Below, piece by piece: positions 23,511 to 31,031 of a DNA stretch of 64,000 nucleotides. Position numbers and translations under genes: made by a program. Under the pieces are notes generated by a model. It made no database searches, was not told where the DNA came from, and saw nothing but the letters and a program-made list of their open reading frames with translations. The stretch spans positions 1 to 64,000 of the forward strand of contig JAHEJW010000010.1 of NCBI GenBank assembly GCA_024638655.1. Reading direction: 5' to 3'. Source of the stretch: a bacterium (GTDB taxonomy: Bacteria; Actinomycetota; Acidimicrobiia; Spongiisociales; ZC4RG35). Numbering within the stretch: position 1 is the stretch's first letter; each line of letters opens with the position of its first letter.

Positions 23511-24959
23511 ATGACCGAAGCTCAGACCCTCGATCCGCTCATTCTGGGACGTCGGGTGCGGCACTACCGAAATGCCGTCAACCTGACTCTCGACGAACTC
23601 GGGGAGAAGGTCGGCAAGCCCGCCCCGTATTTGTCCCTGCTGGAGAACGGCAAGAAGGAGCCGCGGGTGGCGCTGATGATGGACATCGCCTCCACCCTCG
23701 GAGTCGATGTCGGCGAGCTCTTGGACCCTTCACCTCCAACCAGGCGCGATGAACTCGAAATCGCCCTTCTCAAGGCCCAAGAGACCTCCCTCTTCGACTC
23801 GCTCGACCTTCCCCCGATCAGGCCCAGCGCCCGCATGAGCAATGAAACACTCGCCCATCTGGTCGGTCTCCATCGTGCCGTGAAGGAGAGATCGAGTCTC
23901 GAGTCGGCCGGCTTCGAGGAACTGGCCCGGGCGACCGGAGCTGTGTCGGAATACCTGGCCTCCAAGGACGGCTATCTCGATGACATCGAAGTGGAGGCGG
24001 CTTCGGCCTTGAGGGCCTCGGGCTATCCCGGAGAGGGACCGTTTTCCTCCCGGAATCTCCTCGACCTGACCAGCCACGCCGGCTTCGACCTTCGCCCTAT
24101 CGACGATATGCCTGCCTTCGCCCGCTCCATCATCGACCTGGACAACAACCGGATCTACATCGCACAGCGTGATGAGCTACGCACCAGGCAAGCCCGCAAG
24201 GCCGTACTGCAAACCGTTGCCGGTTTCCTGCTCGGGCATGAAACGGAGCCCGACCTCGATACCTTCTTGCGACAGCGCATGGAGACCGCCTATTTCGCTA
24301 CAGGGGTCCTGGTTCCACAGGACGTCGTCGTGCCGCGTCTCATGGTGGCAAAGGAGAACCACGACATCGACGTCGAGGATGTCAAGGAGTTGTTCTACGT
24401 GTCCTACGAGATGGCGGCCTGGAGGACGGTCAATCTCCTTACCCGACACTTCGGCATCGACAGCCACCTCCTGGTGAGTGACGAGACGGGCACGATCATC
24501 AAGGGATACTCCAACGACGAGGTCCCGATACCAAGGAACGAGCACGGTGCCATGGAGACCCAGCGGCTGTGTCGTCACTGGGGGGCTCGGATCACTTTCC
24601 AGTCGCCCGACAAATACGGAACGCACCATCAATACACCGACACCCCCAACGGCACCTTCTTTTGCACGACCCACGTCGAGGCCGGGCGCGAACCGGCGCA
24701 TGGAATAACGATTGGGGTGCGTTTCGAGGATGCGCGGTGGATGCGGGGCCGGGAAACGGGCAACCGAATGACATCGAGCTGTCCGGACCCCGCCTGCTGC
24801 CGCCAGCCTTCGCCCGAGCTGACCAGCAAGTGGGGAGGAAAGGTCCAGGTCTCGGCCAGATCCCAGGGACGGATTCTGGGCATGCTGGCACCCGACCCTT
24901 ACCCCGAGCTGGACATGCCTCAGGTTCTCGCGGTGGTAGACGGCCACGCAAGCGACTGA
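23511..24959 (+). CDS. ramB: RamB-type regulator of acetate / glyoxylate metabolism
   Basis: 482 residues. N-terminal XRE helix-turn-helix (about 12-68, GRRVRHYRNAVNLTLDELGEKV ... YLSLLENGKK in part), a middle IrrE/DUF955-like segment where the HExxH is not kept, and a C-terminal short-chain fatty acyl regulator domain with several paired cysteines (SCPDPACCRQP). RamB of Corynebacterium and Rv0465c of M. tuberculosis have this layout and control aceA, aceB and acetate genes. Here it is divergent from aceBA, which supports the same job. ATG with TGGAG upstream. Confidence 0.9.
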   Translation: MTEAQTLDPLILGRRVRHYRNAVNLTLDELGEKVGKPAPYLSLLENGKKEPRVALMMDIASTLGVDVGELLDPSPPTRRDELEIALLKAQETSLFDSLDLPPIRPSARMSNETLAHLVGLHRAVKERSSLESAGFEELARATGAVSEYLASKDGYLDDIEVEAASALRASGYPGEGPFSSRNLLDLTSHAGFDLRPIDDMPAFARSIIDLDNNRIYIAQRDELRTRQARKAVLQTVAGFLLGHETEPDLDTFLRQRMETAYFATGVLVPQDVVVPRLMVAKENHDIDVEDVKELFYVSYEMAAWRTVNLLTRHFGIDSHLLVSDETGTIIKGYSNDEVPIPRNEHGAMETQRLCRHWGARITFQSPDKYGTHHQYTDTPNGTFFCTTHVEAGREPAHGITIGVRFEDARWMRGRETGNRMTSSCPDPACCRQPSPELTSKWGGKVQVSARSQGRILGMLAPDPYPELDMPQVLAVVDGHASD

Positions 24960-25032
24960 CCTATGCCTTCCCAGCCCAAGGGCAAGAGGGAACGTCGAAG
25001 CAAGTGAGGATACTCGTGGAGATCTCCGGTAG

Positions 25033-25461
25033 CTAGGACGGGGCGGTCAACGCCCTGGCTCTTTCGATCAGCTCGTCAAAGACATCCAGGTCGAGAACGT
25101 CCAACGAGGTGAAGCCGAGACTGGCGCTTCCGATCTTCACCTTGCCAAGCCTGCCCTTGTACTGCTGAAGGAGGTAGGAGCCGTCATCAACTGCGTTGAC
25201 ATAGACGCTGATGTAGTTCTTCTGGGCAGCCAGGCCCACGACAAACCACTGGACGTCTTTGCCGCTCGCATTGGTGTAGGAAGAATCGCCATAGCCGATG
25301 ATCTTCTGATCGCTGCCTCCCCAGAACCTGCCTTCCCACATGGACTTCGGGGCACCGGAGAAGAACCGTGAGATCCGCTCGTCCAACTCGGCGATATCGC
25401 CACCGATGTCGTCGGGCAGCTGGGCGATATACCGATCAGGATCGGTGTCTGTTCGCTCCAC
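25033..25461 (-). CDS. DUF1801 (YdhG-like) protein
   Basis: 142 residues. The motif MWEGRFWGGSDQKIIGYGD and the later KNYISVYVN strand fit the DUF1801 fold, a small alpha/beta domain of unknown biochemical role found widely in bacteria. It is the last gene of a minus-strand run, 8 bases after the S10 peptidase stop. Confidence 0.8.
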   Translation of the reverse strand: MERTDTDPDRYIAQLPDDIGGDIAELDERISRFFSGAPKSMWEGRFWGGSDQKIIGYGDSSYTNASGKDVQWFVVGLAAQKNYISVYVNAVDDGSYLLQQYKGRLGKVKIGSASLGFTSLDVLDLDVFDELIERARALTAPS

Positions 25462-25469
25462 GGAACCCC

Positions 25470-26948
25470 CTACGAAGACCCGGTGACGAAGTCTCTGAGG
25501 GCAGCTGCCAGCTTGTCCAACGACTCAAGGTGCACATACATCATGTGGCCCGCCTCGTAGTACTCCATGCGGACATTCGGGCGCACCTCGGGGTCGAGTC
25601 CCATATGGGAAAAGGTGTACTCGGTGGCGAAATGTGGTGTCGCCAGGTCGTAATAGCCGTTGGCGACGAGCACCCTGGTTCCTCGCGACCTCGATAGCAG
25701 CTCGCGCATCTGCTCGGACGTGTCGACGTAGCGATTCTTGAAATCCTCGTAGTCCCAACGACGATTCACGTCGAGAGAGAGGATCTCGTATACGTCGTCT
25801 GACTGGAACCCGATCTCACGACGCAAGTAGTCGTTGAGGGCCGCGCTGGCGACGGCTGTTGTGGCGTCCGAACTCGGATCTGCCTCGATGTTCTCACCCC
25901 TTCGCACACGGTCGATGCCGGTGTAACGGGAGTCGAGACGCCCGACCGTGCGGTGTTCCTCGCGCAGCAGCTCCTTGCAGAATCTGAGGATGTGGATCCG
26001 AAGGTCGTAGTGATCGATGTAATCGGGGTCGAGTCCTGTGTAGTCGCTGAGCCGCCCTGCGATCTTCGTGCGCGTTTTCTGATCGATCAGATCCCCCTGA
26101 GCGAGGGCCAGCCAATAGTCGGAGAGTGCGAACGCCTCGACTTCGTCGAGGAACTCTCGCAGCGCCATCGACTGATACTTCTTCGCCAGCCTGCCGTGGT
26201 ATCGGGCGGTTGCCGCGTAGGTTGGGAGGTAGAGGGCGAACGGGAGGTCGTTGCCAGGGTGAACCATCATCGTGCCGATGTCGATACCTGAGGTCTGGTA
26301 GTTGAGGATCGCCGAGATGAGCATCACGCCGTTGAACTCCACTCCCCTATCGACAAAAAGCTTGCGAGCGATGGCCGCGGCTCGAAGAGTGCCATAGCTC
26401 TCCCCGGCGAGATACTTGGGCGAGAGCCAGCGGTCGTTGCGGTTCAGATAGCGGACGATGAACTCGCTGAAAGCCTCGACATCCCGTTTGAAGTGGTGAA
26501 ACTCTTCTTCCTTCTCCTTGGGGTGGACCCGGCTGAAACCGGTCCCGATGGCGTCGACGCAAACCACGTCGCAAACGTCGAGGATCGAGCTCTGGTTGTC
26601 CACGAGTTTCCCCTGCATCCCGAGTTTGAAGCCCTCATCGTCAAAGACCATTCGTTTGGGGCCAAAGAGCCCGAGATGGAGCCAAACCGTGGATGAGCCG
26701 GGTCCACCGTTGAAACAGAAGAGAACCGGGCGCGTCGCCGGGTCGGCGTCGTCCTGGGTGTAGGAAACGTAGAAGAACGAGGCCTTGGATTCTTCAATCT
26801 CGAATACCTGGGTGGCGGCTCTTGCCGTGTACGAGATCTCCGTGTCTCCGAAGGTGCCGGTGAGTTGGCGAGAAGACTCCTTTTCCTCGATCTCGGGGAG
26901 CTTCCCTTCGTCCTGGTTCTCGTCTGGTTTCGGTTTGTCTTCTGTCAT
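25470..26948 (-). CDS. serine carboxypeptidase-like S10 family protein
   Basis: 492 residues, alpha/beta hydrolase of peptidase family S10. The triad is visible: Ser184 in AGESYGT, Asp in NGYYDLATP and His in EAGHMMY; the oxyanion-hole motif is CFNGGPGSS. There is no signal peptide: the N-terminus is acidic and Glu/Pro-rich, so the enzyme appears cytoplasmic, unlike eukaryotic vacuolar members. The substrate is unknown. It follows the AhpD-like gene by 11 bases and so may be read from the 2-oxoacid dehydrogenase operon. Confidence 0.92.
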   Translation of the reverse strand: MTEDKPKPDENQDEGKLPEIEEKESSRQLTGTFGDTEISYTARAATQVFEIEESKASFFYVSYTQDDADPATRPVLFCFNGGPGSSTVWLHLGLFGPKRMVFDDEGFKLGMQGKLVDNQSSILDVCDVVCVDAIGTGFSRVHPKEKEEEFHHFKRDVEAFSEFIVRYLNRNDRWLSPKYLAGESYGTLRAAAIARKLFVDRGVEFNGVMLISAILNYQTSGIDIGTMMVHPGNDLPFALYLPTYAATARYHGRLAKKYQSMALREFLDEVEAFALSDYWLALAQGDLIDQKTRTKIAGRLSDYTGLDPDYIDHYDLRIHILRFCKELLREEHRTVGRLDSRYTGIDRVRRGENIEADPSSDATTAVASAALNDYLRREIGFQSDDVYEILSLDVNRRWDYEDFKNRYVDTSEQMRELLSRSRGTRVLVANGYYDLATPHFATEYTFSHMGLDPEVRPNVRMEYYEAGHMMYVHLESLDKLAAALRDFVTGSS

Positions 26949-26959
26949 CTCACCGAAGG

Positions 26960-27526
26960 CTAAACAGTCTTCGGCCGGCCATCGGCGTCGAGCCAGTCCT
27001 CGTGTGCGATCCCGAGACCCTCGGCGATTCTGTTGATGTAGTTGAAATATGCAATCACCTGGGTGGCACTCGAGATTGCTTCGTCGTCGAGCCCATGGCT
27101 GCGCAATGCCTCGACGTCTGTTGGGCCAAGAGCCGCCGGATCTTCCGTCAATCTCTCGGCGTAGTCGAGTAGCGCGCTGGTCCTTTCATCCACCCCTGCC
27201 GACCGCCAGTCCTCGGCAAACCGGTCAACCAGGTCCTGATCGTCGACCTCGTCACGGAGGTCGTGCAGATGCGCCCGGATTCAGTAGTGGCAGTCGTTGT
27301 GACGCGAGGTGACCACCGCGATCATCTCGCGCTGCGCACGGCTCAGCGGCGAGGGGCCGAACATGATCGACTGGTAGAGCCGCATCGAGTCGCGCATGAC
27401 TTCGGGCAACTGGCACTGAATCGAGACAATGTTCCATATGCGGCCGGCGCGCCGGATCGCCTTGTCGTACTCACGCCTGGCCAGACCTGTCGTCTCCTCG
27501 TAATCGTGGACGTGAATGTGGGGCAT
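26960..27526 (-). CDS. AhpD-like peroxidase-related protein with in-frame TGA, candidate selenoprotein
   Basis: Two ORF halves (27281-27526 and the part down to 26960) are in one frame, split only by TGA at 27281-27283. Read through, the product has 188 residues and matches carboxymuconolactone decarboxylase/AhpD-like peroxidase-related proteins along its whole length, ending in ATQVIAYFNYINRIAEGLG. The TGA (position 82) replaces the second Cys of CxxCxxxH: C79-H-Y-U82-I-R-A-H86, and a Glu lies 12 residues before C79, as in mycobacterial AhpD. There the second Cys is the peroxidatic one. A 7-bp hairpin follows 17 bases after TGA. Five bases separate it from the E2 gene. The alternatives are a sequencing error or a young pseudogene. 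Confidence 0.82.
27244..27263 (-). promoter_or_regulatory. candidate bacterial SECIS hairpin
   Basis: Minus strand: CGACCTC, loop CGTGAC, GAGGTCG, a perfect 7-bp stem. The stem begins 17 bases and the apical loop 24 bases after the TGA, inside the range for SelB-read elements, and the loop has G at its second position. An outer CTG/CAG pair of three bases could extend it across an internal loop. The stem lies in coding sequence, as expected. Confidence 0.6.
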
Positions 27527-27531
27527 GGCGT

Positions 27532-28827
27532 CTAGGCGAGGAAGAGCGCCGGCTCCTCCAGGTTCTCCATGACCATCGCCATGAAACGGCGCCCTTGAGC
27601 ACCATCTACGACCCGATGGTCGTAAGACAAGGAGAGAGGCATCACGGATGCGATGACGAGATCACCGTCGTAGACGATCGCCTTGTCTCGTGCCCTGCCC
27701 ACGGACAGTATGCCAACGGTCCCGTACGGAACGATCGGAGTGCCGTGGCCTCCGCCGACCGCTCCGATGTTGGAGATTGTGAATGACTGCCCACCCAGCT
27801 CGTCGGGGGCGAGTCTTCGCTCCTTGCCACCATCGCCGAGGCGACGGACCTCCGAAGCCAGTTCGAGAACGCTTTTTGAGCCGGCATCCCAGATGACCGC
27901 CACCAGTAGGCCGTCGGGTGTGTCGACCGCGATACCGATGTCCTGGGAGCCATGGAGCACCAGATCATCACCCTCCAAGGTCGCATTGAACTCAGGGAAA
28001 GCCTCCAGGGCGGGAACCAAAGCTCTGATGACAAGGGCTTCGATGGGGATCTTCTCACCATGACGTTCGCCCAGGGCCTCCCTGACCTCCAGCAAGCGGG
28101 TCGCGTCGATGTCGTCGAAAGTGGTGACATGCGGTATCTCTGCCCAGCTCTTCGACATGTTCGCTGCGATCGTGCGACGCAACCGCGACATCGTGGAGCG
28201 TTGATCGACTCGCCGTTCCGACTTCGCGTCGGATGGGAATCCCGCCGGGCGTTGTTCGGCCGCGGGAGCGGCGGGCTCCCCAACTCGTGCCGCGATCACG
28301 GTTTCAACGTCTTCTCTGGTGATTCGCCCGTGTGGGCCCGAGCCCTCAACGGTCGAGAGGTCGACGTCGTTGTCCCGGGCCAGCTTGCGGACGATGGGCA
28401 GGGCCTTGATCCCCTGATCCGGCTCAGCCGCCGGACTGGTGGACGGAGGCTCGATCGTCTCGGCCTCCTCGCTGAGTGTCCCCACGATGGGAGATGGAAA
28501 ACCCGATGAAGGCGCGGGTCTCTCCTGCGACGGGGCAAAGACACGCTCAGCTGGTTCTTCGGGCTCGGGTTGGGATTCGAGCTGCTCACCCGTCTCGCCG
28601 ATCACAACGATTATCTCGCCGACCTCGATGACATCGCCCTCGGCTCCCCCGAGCTCCAAGACGACCCCGGCATAAGGGGAGGGAATCTCTACGACCGCCT
28701 TGTCCGTCTCGACCTCGACGATCGGTTGATCGGCATCGACATGATCGCCCTCGGCAACGAGCCAGCGAACGATCTCGGCCTCGGTCAGCCCCTCTCCGAT
28801 GTCGGGCAGCTTGAACTCCCGTGCCAC
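27532..28827 (-). CDS. 2-oxoacid dehydrogenase E2 (dihydrolipoamide acyltransferase)
   Basis: 431 residues in three parts: one lipoyl domain (1-80, lipoylated K43 in VETDKAVVE), a Pro/Glu-rich linker, a peripheral subunit-binding domain (about 143-178, ALPIVRKLARDNDVDL ... GRITREDV) and the catalytic acyltransferase domain with SYDHRVVDG near the end. It passes the acyl group from E1 to CoA. GTG start with AGGGA upstream. With E1alpha and E1beta it forms a pyruvate- or branched-chain-type complex. The acyl specificity is not decided by sequence alone. No E3 gene lies here. Its lipoyl arm could also reduce the AhpD-like product of the next gene. Confidence 0.95.
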   Translation of the reverse strand: MAREFKLPDIGEGLTEAEIVRWLVAEGDHVDADQPIVEVETDKAVVEIPSPYAGVVLELGGAEGDVIEVGEIIVVIGETGEQLESQPEPEEPAERVFAPSQERPAPSSGFPSPIVGTLSEEAETIEPPSTSPAAEPDQGIKALPIVRKLARDNDVDLSTVEGSGPHGRITREDVETVIAARVGEPAAPAAEQRPAGFPSDAKSERRVDQRSTMSRLRRTIAANMSKSWAEIPHVTTFDDIDATRLLEVREALGERHGEKIPIEALVIRALVPALEAFPEFNATLEGDDLVLHGSQDIGIAVDTPDGLLVAVIWDAGSKSVLELASEVRRLGDGGKERRLAPDELGGQSFTISNIGAVGGGHGTPIVPYGTVGILSVGRARDKAIVYDGDLVIASVMPLSLSYDHRVVDGAQGRRFMAMVMENLEEPALFLA

Positions 28828-28831
28828 CTGT

Positions 28832-29809
28832 CTATCCCTCCAACGTCTTCTCTGCGGCGTTCACGATGCGGTCCACCGCTGGAAGGTAGTGAGTTTCGGA
28901 CCGCTTGAGCGGAAAGACGGTATCCCAGCCAGTCACCCGCACAATGGGAGACAGCAAGGAGTAGAGGCAGCGTTCCTGGATCGAGGCAGCGATTTCTCCA
29001 CCAAAGCCGCCGGTCAGAGGAGCTTCGTGGATGATCACTGCGCGTCCGGTCTTCTCCACACTGTCGGCCAGTCCACCCCGGTCCAGAGGGGAGAGAGTGC
29101 GGACATCGAGGACCTCTACCGAGACACCCTCTGACTCGAGCCTCACGGCCGCTTGGCGGGTCTCCTTCATCATCGCTCCCCAGCTGATGAGTGTGATGTC
29201 CTCGCCCTCGCGTTCGACCCTCACCGGCCCAATGTCCACCGTGTAATAGATGTCGGGGATGTCTTCCTTGACGGCTCGATACAGGCGTATCGGCTCGAGA
29301 AAGACAACCGGATCTGGGTCTTCGATGGCCGCCAGCAACAAGCCTCGTGCGTCTCTGGGAGTAGAGGGCACCACGACCTTGATGCCGGGGATGTGGGCAT
29401 AGATCGACTCGGTTGACTCCGAATGGTGCTCGGCTGCGCCGATACCGCCGCCGTACGGCACCCTGATCACCATCGGCGCGGCGAAGCGATGGTTGGATCT
29501 GTTCCGGATCCGGGCGACATGATTGATGACCTGGTCGTATGCCGGATAGGAGAAGCCCATGAATTGGATCTCGGCGACCGGCCTCATACCGGCAACCGCC
29601 ATGCCAAAAGCAGCTCCGACGATTCCCGACTCGGCTACCGGTGTGTCGAAGACACGCTCGCCTCCGTGGGTGTCGAGCAAGCCATCGGTTATGCGAAAGA
29701 CCCCACCAGTCCTTCCGATGTCCTCTCCGAGCAGGACGACGCGGCTGTCGGACCCAAGGGCGGTGTCCAAAGCCCCGTTCAGGGCCTGAGCCAGATTGAC
29801 CTCACCCAT
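28832..29809 (-). CDS. 2-oxoacid dehydrogenase E1 beta subunit
   Basis: 325 residues. Transketolase pyrimidine-binding fold: GEDIGRTGGVFRITDGL, TPVAESGIVGAAFGMA, EIQFMGFSYPAYDQVINHVA and the C-terminal transketolase domain. Works with the alpha subunit as an alpha2beta2 TPP enzyme. ATG overlapping the alpha-subunit stop by 8 bases (ATGGGTGA), so the two are translated together in equal amounts. Two or so bases separate it from E2. Confidence 0.95.
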   Translation of the reverse strand: MGEVNLAQALNGALDTALGSDSRVVLLGEDIGRTGGVFRITDGLLDTHGGERVFDTPVAESGIVGAAFGMAVAGMRPVAEIQFMGFSYPAYDQVINHVARIRNRSNHRFAAPMVIRVPYGGGIGAAEHHSESTESIYAHIPGIKVVVPSTPRDARGLLLAAIEDPDPVVFLEPIRLYRAVKEDIPDIYYTVDIGPVRVEREGEDITLISWGAMMKETRQAAVRLESEGVSVEVLDVRTLSPLDRGGLADSVEKTGRAVIIHEAPLTGGFGGEIAASIQERCLYSLLSPIVRVTGWDTVFPLKRSETHYLPAVDRIVNAAEKTLEG

Positions 29810-30935
29810 CGGAGGCGATCTTCTTCTGTTCCTGCAAAGACGGAGTCGGGGTGGAGAACATGCGGTCGAACAGGTCTTCGGGCTCCGGTTGTGCCAGGTT
29901 TTCGGCCCACTCCACCGCCTCCTCGATCTTCGCAGATGCAGCCTTCTCCAACTCCTCTTGCCACTCGGAGGTCCAACCCCGCGCCTTCTCCAGCAGCTTC
30001 CGAATGCGCGTCAGGGGATCTTTGGATCTCCAGTCCTCGCCCTCGTCTTCGTCGCGGTACCGGCCCGGGTCATCCGAGGTCGTGTGGGGGCCGAGGCGAT
30101 AGGTCACGGCCTCGATGAGGCTCGGCCCTTCACCTCGCCTGGCCCGGTCGACGGCCTCCCTGACGACGGCGAGCACGGCCGCTACGTCGTTGCCGTCGAC
30201 TCGCGCCGCCGGCATGCCATAGGCCTCGGCTTTGACCGCGATCGTCTCTGAGCGGGTCTGTTCATGGACCGGATAGGAGATTGCGAATCCGTTGTTCTGA
30301 CAGAAGAAGACGGTCGGAGTCTCGTATACGGCGGCGAAGTTCATCGCCTCGTGAAAGTCGCCCTCGGACGTGGCTCCGTCCCCGAACGAGGTGAGGGCGA
30401 CTGAGTCGCTTCCTTTGAGCTTCTCGGCCCAGGCGAGCCCGACCGCGTGGATCATGTGCCCACCAACGGTTATCGACGGTGGCAGGATCCTGACGCTCTC
30501 GGGCACCTCTCCTCCACGCTCGTCTCCTGTCCGGCCGAGTATCAGCAACCGCCACGGGTATCCCGCCCTCCAATTGAGTGCCGCATCGCGATAGGTGGCA
30601 GCCAGCCAGTCCTGCGGGCGGAGGGCTGCTGCCGCGCCGATCTGTGCCGCCTCCTGGCCTTCGAAAGGGGCGTAGGTGGCAAGTCTGCCCTGACGCTGCA
30701 TGGCCATCGACTTATGATCGAAGACACGGGCCTCCACCATGTCGGCGTAGAGGGCCCTCATCTCCTCGAGGGTCACCGGAAGCCGATCGAGTACCGAGCC
30801 GTCAGGCTCTATCAGCTGGAACATGTCCTTGGGCGCATCGGGAGAAGTCTCGCGAACCGCGTCGTTGGTTGTCTGGGAGGCCATGGGTATCAAGGCCTCG
30901 AGGCCTCTGCCCAGCCCTGGCTTGCGTGAGCTCAA
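29802..30935 (-). CDS. 2-oxoacid dehydrogenase E1 alpha subunit with ParB-like N-terminal leader
   Basis: The core, from about residue 38, is a normal E1alpha: TPP motif FGDGATSEGDFHEAMNFA to CQNN, the phosphorylation-loop-like YRLGPHTTSDDPGRYR, and GGHMIHAVG. What is odd is the start. TTG at 30935, with AGGG 7 bases upstream and further GGGG before it, encodes MSSRKPGLGRGLEALIP before the first ATG (30884). This 17-residue leader is the N-terminal signature of chromosome-partition ParB/Spo0J, where it activates the ParA ATPase. The ATG has only a weak site. Either start gives an active subunit, so the leader would be an added targeting tail. Confidence 0.93.
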   Translation of the reverse strand: MSSRKPGLGRGLEALIPMASQTTNDAVRETSPDAPKDMFQLIEPDGSVLDRLPVTLEEMRALYADMVEARVFDHKSMAMQRQGRLATYAPFEGQEAAQIGAAAALRPQDWLAATYRDAALNWRAGYPWRLLILGRTGDERGGEVPESVRILPPSITVGGHMIHAVGLAWAEKLKGSDSVALTSFGDGATSEGDFHEAMNFAAVYETPTVFFCQNNGFAISYPVHEQTRSETIAVKAEAYGMPAARVDGNDVAAVLAVVREAVDRARRGEGPSLIEAVTYRLGPHTTSDDPGRYRDEDEGEDWRSKDPLTRIRKLLEKARGWTSEWQEELEKAASAKIEEAVEWAENLAQPEPEDLFDRMFSTPTPSLQEQKKIASDG

Positions 30936-31031
30936 CCCCTGTCCCTCGTCTGGTGTGTGGAGTTCGAGGTACGGAGCTTAAACCGCCGTCGGACTACCGA
31001 TATTCGCCCCATCAGCGGTCGTAGGCCCCGG

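Noticed and set aside
27281-27283. TGA read as tryptophan (altered genetic code)
   Set aside because: TGA is used as the true stop of many genes here, for example lexA, miaA and rimO.
30885-30935. remnant of a parB gene
   Set aside because: The sequence upstream and in the other frames shows no ParB domain; only the 17-residue motif is present and it is in frame with E1alpha.
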